Assembly (NCBI GenBank): GCA_021846765.1
Contig: JAJZWH010000014.1
Location: 1 to 17,111 of the forward strand
Source: a bacterium
GTDB taxonomy: Bacteria > Patescibacteriota > Saccharimonadia > Saccharimonadales > UBA4665
Reading direction: 5' to 3'
DNA: 17,111 nucleotides
Of this stretch, positions 13,619 to 17,111 are shown piece by piece (within the stretch, counting starts at the first letter, position 1; each line of letters starts with the position of its first letter). A program made the translations under genes and the position numbers. Below the pieces are notes generated by a model. The model searched no databases and was not told the DNA's origin. It saw only the letters and a program-made list of their open reading frames with translations.

Positions 13619-13741
13619 ACTAATAATGCCAGATGAGCTAATTGTTAGATGGATATGACGATTAGATGACCTTCGGGTGATTTTAATAGTCCCTAGCTGA
13701 TCTAATTCGTATATTTTGCTTGCTATTTTTTGCTGCCTTGT
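13619..13741 (-). other. In-frame upstream extension of the metallopeptidase without a normal start codon
   Basis: The metallopeptidase frame stays open for 41 codons above the GTG, up to a stop at 13744-13742. The conceptual residues include ELDQLGTIKITRRSSNRHIH and LTISSSGIISV, which fit the usual N-terminal beta region of this family (RS-x-R ... G-x-x-x-V-x-x-P). No ATG, GTG, TTG or CTG codon is present in frame; only ATT, ATC and ATA could serve. AAGG (13739-13736) and AGGG (13694-13691) are the only Shine-Dalgarno-like bits. Either a rare start codon is used, or a base error or frameshift hides the start. Confidence 0.65.
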
Positions 13742-13766
13742 TTAAATAATTTTATCTGATTTTTGT

Positions 13767-14432
13767 TTAACGAATTAATATATTTCGCCTACGTCCTAAA
13801 TCTACTCGTCCAGCTTGTGGATTAGGTATTCTATTGACTAGTTCCGGTTTAGCAACTCCTGAACTCATTTCATCGATTTGGATTACGTTCATATCATGTA
13901 ATTTTTTCATAATTGCACTGAGCTGAGTATTAAATACGTGTTTACCGCTTATAACTACATAATTATCAACCATAGTTGGATTTTGCATATGACTACTGAT
14001 GGAATTGAAAGTTGTCTGATCAAGAACTGGTGCATAACGATCATCGGCTTTACGACGATCTCTTTTTTGGGTTCTTTCAAAGGCTGAATCGGCATCTATT
14101 TGCAGCCAGATTACTAGAGATTTAGCTTGAGCTCTACGAGCCATTTCTCTTAATGAATGACGCTGGGCTGCTCTTAAGGCATTAGTATCATAGATAACAC
14201 TTATTCCTGAACTTAAGAATTCTTCAGTCATATAGTCCATTAATTGAGTAATTGTGGCTGTTTCTTGTTTGTCATATAGAGGTTTTTCAAACAATTCATA
14301 TCTAATTCTGTCTCCTTGAACATGAGCGGCTTGAATGTGATTAGATAATTGTCTGGCCACATAGCTTTTGCCTGCTCCCGGGTATCCATATAACATAATT
14401 AAGAGAGGTGTATTGGGCACAATTTTCATCAT
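13767..14432 (-). CDS. P-loop kinase (AAA_33 / zeta-toxin-like predicted kinase)
   Basis: A small nucleotide-binding protein of 221 aa. The Walker A motif is GYPGAGKS (16-23), followed by QGDRIRYELF (39-48; Asp 41 is the likely phosphate-transfer base), VIYDTNAL (79-86) and an Arg-rich lid, ERTQKRDRRKADDRYAP. This set is that of the predicted-kinase family near polynucleotide kinase and zeta toxins; the substrate is unknown. No antitoxin-like partner lies beside it, so a toxin role is not favoured. The C-terminus is basic (GRRRNILIR). Two Met codons (14432 and 14429) open the frame, neither with a Shine-Dalgarno, and the promoter places the transcript start about 4 nt upstream. It is probably the first gene of a unit with the metallopeptidase and histidine kinase. 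Confidence 0.85.
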   Translation of the reverse strand: MMKIVPNTPLLIMLYGYPGAGKSYVARQLSNHIQAAHVQGDRIRYELFEKPLYDKQETATITQLMDYMTEEFLSSGISVIYDTNALRAAQRHSLREMARRAQAKSLVIWLQIDADSAFERTQKRDRRKADDRYAPVLDQTTFNSISSHMQNPTMVDNYVVISGKHVFNTQLSAIMKKLHDMNVIQIDEMSSGVAKPELVNRIPNPQAGRVDLGRRRNILIR

Positions 14433-14442
14433 AGTTACTTAA

Positions 14443-14471
14443 GTTATAGCAGATATTGACCTTTCTGAAAA
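14443..14471 (-). promoter_or_regulatory. Promoter of the P-loop kinase gene
   Basis: The minus strand has extended -10 TGC-TATAAC (-10 at 14448-14443) and a weak -35 TTTTCA (14471-14466), with a 17-bp spacer. The predicted start near 14436 makes the mRNA nearly leaderless. An inverted repeat ACCTTT-CTGA-AAAGGT (14459-14474) covers the -35 and could be an operator. Confidence 0.5.
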
Positions 14472-14517
14472 GGTTTGGCACACATTTCTTATTTTAAATA
14501 TGTATTTTAATTATTTC

Positions 14518-14547
14518 TTGTATAAACTTTTTGCTGTAAGCTATAAA
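14518..14547 (+). promoter_or_regulatory. Probable tRNA-Trp promoter
   Basis: TTGTAT (14518-14523), an 18-bp spacer and TATAAA (14542-14547) on the plus strand give a predicted start near 14554, a few bases before the tRNA. Confidence 0.5.
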
Positions 14548-14560
14548 TAATTGACATTAA

Positions 14561-14636
14561 AGGGGAGTAGCTCAGTTGGTAGAGCACCGGTCTCCAAAAC
14601 CGGGTGTCGCAGGTTCAAATCCTGTCTCCCCTGCCA
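14561..14636 (+). tRNA. tRNA-Trp (anticodon CCA)
   Basis: A full cloverleaf of 76 nt can be folded. The acceptor stem is AGGGGAG with CTCCCCT; the D arm is GCTC-AGTTGGTA-GAGC; the anticodon arm CCGGT-CTCCAAA-ACCGG carries the CCA anticodon; the T arm has GGTTCAAATCC. The discriminator is G and the 3' CCA is encoded (14634-14636). The CCA anticodon reads UGG, consistent with the use of TGA as a stop here. Confidence 0.96.
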
Positions 14637-14705
14637 AGATGTTATTTGTAAAACAATCAATAGAAACAACAGATTAAGACGTTAGTAGAAAAAATAATTT
14701 AACTG

Positions 14706-14734
14706 TTGTGCTTATGGCTTTTTTTGGATAAAAT
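14706..14734 (+). promoter_or_regulatory. Probable promoter of the glycosyltransferase/GH57 pair
   Basis: TTGTGC (14706-14711), a 17-bp spacer and TAAAAT (14729-14734). The predicted start near 14741 would leave a leader of about 40 nt with no clear Shine-Dalgarno before the ATG at 14782. The rest of the 145-bp gap after the tRNA holds nothing else I can support. Confidence 0.5.
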
Positions 14735-14781
14735 AGTTATGAGAATTAATTATATTAAGAAAAAAACATAGATATAGATAA

Positions 14782-15987
14782 ATGAAAGTGTTAATGCTCG
14801 GTTGGGAATTACCACCGCATAATAGCGGAGGATTAGGGGTCGCTTGCTATCAATTAGCTGAGGCATTATCTAAAAACGACGTAGATTTAGAATTTATCCT
14901 ACCTTATCAAGCAGAGCATAGTATTAACTTTATGAAAGTTACAGCTGCTAGGCCGGCTGGAGTACTGGAGATAATTCAATCAGGTATAGCTTACGACAGT
15001 TATAAATATATTTATAGAGATGGTCGCGAGGAATGGAAAGATATTTATTCTCAAGCTAGATTTTATGAAGAAGCTGTGGCTAATATGGCCGAGCGTTTAT
15101 CCTTTGATATCGTCCATGCTCATGATTGGTTAACTTTTAGGGCGGCTCTAAAAATAAAAGCATCTAAGAATTGTCCAATTGTCCTTCACGTCCATTCTGT
15201 TGAATCAGATAGAGCTGGAGGTCGACGAGGTAACCCCTTGGTATGTGAAATCGAAGAGACGGCTATGCTCGAAGCTGATACTATTATAGCTGTCAGTGAG
15301 TTAACCAAAAAAGCTATTGTACGTGATTATCATATACCGGAAGATAAGATAGAGGTTGTCTATAATAGCATAGACCAGACTCAACTTCAGCCAATTGATG
15401 GTAATAATGCTTACCATTATTTAATGCAATTAAAAGCTAATAATTACAAAATAGTTACTAATGTTGGTCGGTTAACAATTCAAAAAGGACTAACTAATTT
15501 ATTGTATGCAGCTAAAGAAGTAGTGGCTCGTATGCCTAAAACTATTTTTTTGATAGTTGGTAGCGGAGATCAATATCAAGAATTAATTACTCTTTCTGCC
15601 GATCTGGGTATTGGTGCTAATGTTATTTTTGTTGGTTTTCAAAGAGGTAAAGAATGGAGAGATTCGTTTGATATAGCTGATTTATTTGTTATGCCTTCGG
15701 TTTCAGAACCATTTGGTTTAACTCCCCTAGAAGCTGGCTTTTATGGTGTTCCATCTATTATCAGCAAACAAGCTGGAGTGAGTGAAGTTTTCAAGAGTTG
15801 TCTTAAGGTAGATTTTTGGGATGTTAATGAGATGGCTAATAAAATAGTCGGTTTATTAAGCAATCGGTCTTTAAGTGATGTTTTAAAGCAAGAGATATCT
15901 AATGAATTAACAACCGTTAGCTGGGATGTTTCGGCTAATAAAATTAAATCTTTATATGAGCGCCATCTATTAGGAGCTACGGCATGA
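14782..15987 (+). CDS. Family 4/5 glycosyltransferase, glycogen-synthase-like
   Basis: A 401-aa GT-B fold enzyme. The N-terminal domain begins MKVLMLGWELPPHNSGGLGV (1-20); the Gly-rich loop and PPHNSGGLG are like those of glycogen/starch synthases and related GT4 enzymes. HAHDW (112-116) follows. The C-terminal sugar-nucleotide domain has NVGRLTIQKG (227-236), FLIVGSGDQYQ (256-266) and SEPFGLTPLEAG (308-319), the E-x7-E motif. It probably transfers glucose from an NDP-glucose to an alpha-glucan. This is inferred mainly from its overlap with a GH57 glycosidase, since GT4 proteins have many acceptors. The stop overlaps the next start by 4 bp (ATGA). Confidence 0.9.
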   Translation: MKVLMLGWELPPHNSGGLGVACYQLAEALSKNDVDLEFILPYQAEHSINFMKVTAARPAGVLEIIQSGIAYDSYKYIYRDGREEWKDIYSQARFYEEAVANMAERLSFDIVHAHDWLTFRAALKIKASKNCPIVLHVHSVESDRAGGRRGNPLVCEIEETAMLEADTIIAVSELTKKAIVRDYHIPEDKIEVVYNSIDQTQLQPIDGNNAYHYLMQLKANNYKIVTNVGRLTIQKGLTNLLYAAKEVVARMPKTIFLIVGSGDQYQELITLSADLGIGANVIFVGFQRGKEWRDSFDIADLFVMPSVSEPFGLTPLEAGFYGVPSIISKQAGVSEVFKSCLKVDFWDVNEMANKIVGLLSNRSLSDVLKQEISNELTTVSWDVSANKIKSLYERHLLGATA

Positions 15988-17111
15988 AGTCGATAATTTT
16001 ATACCTTCATGTCCATCAGCCATACAGGATAAGACACTACACTATATTTGATAGTGGAATTAAACATGATTATTTCGACGCTAACAGGGAATCAAATGAA
16101 AATAACCAAAAAATCTTAGCTAAAGTAGCTGAAAAAAGCTATTTACCCACTAATAAAAAATTATTGGCTCTGTTAAACCAATATCCTCAGTTTAAGCTGA
16201 ATTTATCAATGTCTGGTGTTTTGCTAGAACAACTGGAAAAATGGCAACCGAAAGCACTAGATTCCTTTAAACGACTTATACAGACCGGCAGGGTTGAAAT
16301 AGTAGCTGAAACTTATCATCATAGTTTGGCTTTCTTCTATTCATTAAATGAATTTGAGACTCAAGTTAAAATGCATAAAGAAATTATTAAACGTCTTTTT
16401 GATCAAGAGCCAAGGGTTTTTCGTAATACTGAACTAGCCTATAACAATGATGTAGCTGCTTGGGCTCAAGCTGCTGGATATAAAGCTATTATTACAGAAG
16501 GATGGGACCCTGTATTGGGATGGCGCAGTCCAAACTATGTTTATAAGCCAATTTCTGCATCAAATATTAAGCTATTTCTTAAGAATTATCATTTAAGTGA
16601 TGATATTGCCTTTCGTTTTGGCGATCACCATTGGTCAGAATATCCTCTTACTGCCGATAAGTTTTCTCATTGGTTGAGTGAAGATCATGACTCTACTAAT
16701 TACAACTTATTTATGGATTACGAAACTTTTGGCGAGCACCAATGGAAGGAATCAGGAATTTTTGATTTCTTGACTGCTTTACCTAAAGAGTGGTTAAAAA
16801 CTAAGAATCATCATTTCATGACCCTAAGTGAGGCCAGCGATAAGATCGATGCTGTTGGAGAAGTAGATGTTCTAAATACTATTACCTGGGCGGATACTGA
16901 ACGTGATTTAAGTGCTTGGATAGGTAATTCAATGCAACAACAAGCTATTCAGGCACTCTATAGCCTAGAGCAGCCTCTACTAGATTTGAATGATTGGTCG
17001 TTAATTGAAGATTGGCGTAAGCTACAAACATCAGACCATTTTTATTATATGTGTGTTAAATGGTTTAACGATGGGGATATTCATGCTTATTTTAGTCCTT
17101 ATGAGACTCCC
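15984..17111 (+). CDS. Glycoside hydrolase family 57 (alpha-amylase type), partial
   Basis: The frame runs 376 codons from ATG at 15984 and is open at the right edge. AGGAG lies seven bases before the ATG and the start overlaps the glycosyltransferase stop, so the two are probably translated together. GH57 motifs in order: LYLHVHQPYR (6-15), VAETYHHSLAFFY, FRNTELAYNND with the likely nucleophile Glu 150, LFMDYETFGEH with the likely acid Asp 245, and WADTERDLSAWIGN. All key residues are present. No signal peptide is seen, so it acts in the cytoplasm. GH57 members cut or transfer alpha-1,4-glucan chains (amylase, 4-alpha-glucanotransferase or branching enzyme); the visible part does not decide which. 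Confidence 0.92.
   Translation, partial: MKSIILYLHVHQPYRIRHYTIFDSGIKHDYFDANRESNENNQKILAKVAEKSYLPTNKKLLALLNQYPQFKLNLSMSGVLLEQLEKWQPKALDSFKRLIQTGRVEIVAETYHHSLAFFYSLNEFETQVKMHKEIIKRLFDQEPRVFRNTELAYNNDVAAWAQAAGYKAIITEGWDPVLGWRSPNYVYKPISASNIKLFLKNYHLSDDIAFRFGDHHWSEYPLTADKFSHWLSEDHDSTNYNLFMDYETFGEHQWKESGIFDFLTALPKEWLKTKNHHFMTLSEASDKIDAVGEVDVLNTITWADTERDLSAWIGNSMQQQAIQALYSLEQPLLDLNDWSLIEDWRKLQTSDHFYYMCVKWFNDGDIHAYFSPYETP

Noticed and set aside
13767..14432. Zeta-type toxin of a toxin-antitoxin pair
   Set aside because: The P-loop fold is shared, but no small antitoxin-like gene lies beside it; the neighbour is a metallopeptidase.
14666..14709. Inverted repeat ACAACAG / CTGTTGT between the tRNA and the glycosyltransferase
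   Set aside because: The arms are 30 nt apart and no T tract follows; it is not convincing as a terminator or operator.

Overview
This is an AT-rich bacterial chromosomal window that uses the standard bacterial code: TGA is a stop (for example at the end of the glycosyltransferase at 14782) and tryptophan is TGG. The gene content and style point to Patescibacteria (CPR), most likely the Saccharibacteria side, although no 16S rRNA is present to confirm it. The clues are L1 and SecE proteins with long basic N-terminal extensions, a dTMP kinase fused to a tandem ThyX-like protein, a soluble PAS histidine kinase, a compact MprF-like enzyme and a GT4/GH57 glucan pair. No phage, transposon, CRISPR or rRNA sequence was seen.

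Layout. 1-293 (-): start of a conserved small protein running off the edge, with its own promoter. 440-1672 (-): rplJ-rplL, with promoter, an L10-type leader containing an intrinsic terminator, and a terminator after rplL. 1680-2213: intergenic block with an unlisted-size 57-codon gene (-) and two divergent promoters. 2214-2783 (+): unknown 189-aa protein. 2802-5862 (-): dCTP deaminase-like gene overlapping a Tmk-ThyX fusion, a compact dTTP-supply operon. 5960-7675 (+): MprF-like membrane aminoacyltransferase, convergent with rplA and sharing the bases TTAA for both stop codons. 7672-10284 (-): secE-nusG, then rplK-rplA from a second promoter. 10352-11824 (+): membrane GT2 glycosyltransferase. 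11854-14432 (-): P-loop kinase, DUF45 metallopeptidase and histidine kinase. 14561-14636 (+): tRNA-Trp. 14782-17111 (+): GT4/5 glycosyltransferase overlapping a GH57 glycosidase that runs off the right edge.

How it works together. The usual secE-nusG-rplK-rplA-rplJ-rplL cluster is split, with about 6 kb of nucleotide-metabolism and membrane-lipid genes between rplA and rplJ. Both the rplJL and secE-nusG transcripts appear to start just upstream of an intrinsic terminator lying before the first gene, which suggests control by transcription attenuation. For rplJL a competing antiterminator pairing is visible. The dcd and tmk-thyX genes together would cover dCTP to dUTP, and dUMP to dTMP to dTDP. 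The rightmost pair probably builds and trims an alpha-glucan.

Many promoters here have a TGn extended -10 with a 17-bp spacer. Several genes (2214, 10352, 14432) start within a few bases of the predicted transcript start and have no Shine-Dalgarno sequence, whereas the ribosomal-protein genes have good ones. The most unusual points are the rplJL attenuator, the terminator directly under the secE promoter, the complementary loss of motif residues in the two ThyX-like repeats, and a metallopeptidase whose domain begins about 40 codons upstream of any normal start codon.
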